NCBI RefSeq assembly: GCF_023746615.1
Contig: NZ_CP082276.1
Coordinates: forward strand, 744,001-808,000
Source of the DNA: Grimontia kaedaensis
GTDB lineage: Bacteria > Pseudomonadota > Gammaproteobacteria > Enterobacterales > Vibrionaceae
Reading direction: 5' to 3'
Length of the DNA stretch: 64,000 bases
The position numbers and the translations under genes were made by a program. Each line of letters begins with the position of its first letter. Positions within the stretch are counted from its first letter, which is position 1. Positions 63,602-64,000 of this stretch are shown piece after piece. Below the pieces are notes generated by a model. The model saw only the letters and a list, made by a program, of their open reading frames with translations, was not told the DNA's origin and did not search any database.

Positions 63602-64000
63602 ATGTTAGAAGTACTGTTTCGTTTCTTTGTGCTGGGATGCATGAGCTTTGGTGGTCCTGTCGCTCATATTGGCTATTTTCAAAGAGAGTTTGTTGAAAAA
63701 CGTAAGTGGATTGAAGAAGAAAAGTTTTCGATGGCGTTAAGCCTATGTCAGTTCTTACCTGGGCCTGCAAGCAGTCAGTTGGGGATGTTTATTGGTTACC
63801 ATCGCGCGGGCTACATTGGTGCAATGGCCGCTTTTATTGGCTTTACCTTCCCATCTTTTGCCTTATTGACGGCAGCGGCCATGTACAGCGCCAGTCTAGG
63901 CGAATCTTCGGCGCTCACTTTGCTTATCTCTGCTGCAAAGCTGCTTGCAGTGATTGTCGTGGCTGATGCTATCTGGACGATGGCCCGCAAGTTCATCAGT
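63602..64000 (+). CDS. chrA: Chromate transporter ChrA, N-terminal part
   Basis: 133 codons before the window edge. The first CHR domain is clear: RFFVLGCMSFGGPVAHIGYF, then LCQFLPGPASSQLGMFIGYH with the QxxPGP motif, and hydrophobic helices after. ChrA exports chromate or related anions with protons. Ribosome site AAGGAGG is 11 nt before the ATG. The rest lies outside the window, so one- or two-domain form is unknown. Confidence 0.9.
   Translation, partial: MLEVLFRFFVLGCMSFGGPVAHIGYFQREFVEKRKWIEEEKFSMALSLCQFLPGPASSQLGMFIGYHRAGYIGAMAAFIGFTFPSFALLTAAAMYSASLGESSALTLLISAAKLLAVIVVADAIWTMARKFIS

Overview
The window looks like a chromosome segment of a Vibrionaceae gammaproteobacterium, possibly of the Grimontia/Enterovibrio/Photobacterium side of the family. 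The inference rests on a Vxr-like two-component system with its DUF2861 partner, a TraF-like outer-membrane protein, YoaH, a Braun lipoprotein beside an L,D-transpeptidase, an HlyU-family protein, a VCA0040-like DUF368 protein, and MITE-like repeats of a type common in vibrios. I see no rRNA, tRNA, CRISPR array, prophage or intact insertion sequence.

Positions 1-9400 and 19900-29720 together encode a near-complete route from urate to central metabolism. The right block runs 8-oxoguanine deaminase, urate/xanthine-type permease, AzgA-type purine permease and 5-hydroxyisourate hydrolase (minus strand). Divergent from these are allantoinase PuuE, OHCU decarboxylase, allantoicase, ureidoglycolate lyase and the membrane cytochrome-c urate oxidase PuuD (plus strand). 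The product is glyoxylate plus urea. The left block consumes glyoxylate in two ways: malate synthase, and Gcl-Hyi-tartronate semialdehyde reductase-glycerate 2-kinase. A GntR/FCD regulator (74-808) and a RutR-like TetR regulator (8784-9398) flank the left block. The palindrome TTGTATACAA occurs perfectly in front of gcl and puuE and with one change in front of malate synthase, so both blocks probably form one regulon, with the GntR protein as the best candidate regulator. Xanthine dehydrogenase and urease are not in the window.

The two blocks are separated by an accessory stretch (9490-19880). It holds a small membrane protein, an acetyltransferase, a LysR-pirin-FMN reductase set and a segmental duplication. 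The duplicated unit (secreted protein gene plus convergent LysR gene) has decayed reciprocally: copy A keeps the secreted protein but only a LysR stub, and copy B keeps LysR but has a broken secreted-protein gene. A LysR/esterase pair sits between the copies. An outer-membrane barrel protein and a luciferase-domain (DUF5519) protein follow.

From 29720 to the end the content is mostly core vibrio housekeeping. In order: SgrR-like regulator, AEC and MATE transporters, MsrPQ methionine sulfoxide repair, L,D-transpeptidase with lpp, a copper-delivery set (PCuAC, SCO1), a DUF368 undecaprenyl-phosphate translocase, pirin, 5'-nucleotidase, pntAB, vxrABC-like genes, TraF-like protein, YoaH, an HD hydrolase, nadE, a NadD-like enzyme, a lysophospholipid acyltransferase, a LysR regulator, and the start of a chromate transporter cut by the window edge. 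Two families of TA-flanked inverted-repeat elements (914-1177 with 42597-42853; 37466-37746) and two likely unannotated single-helix microproteins (30024-30101, 47067-47165) lie in the intergenic regions.
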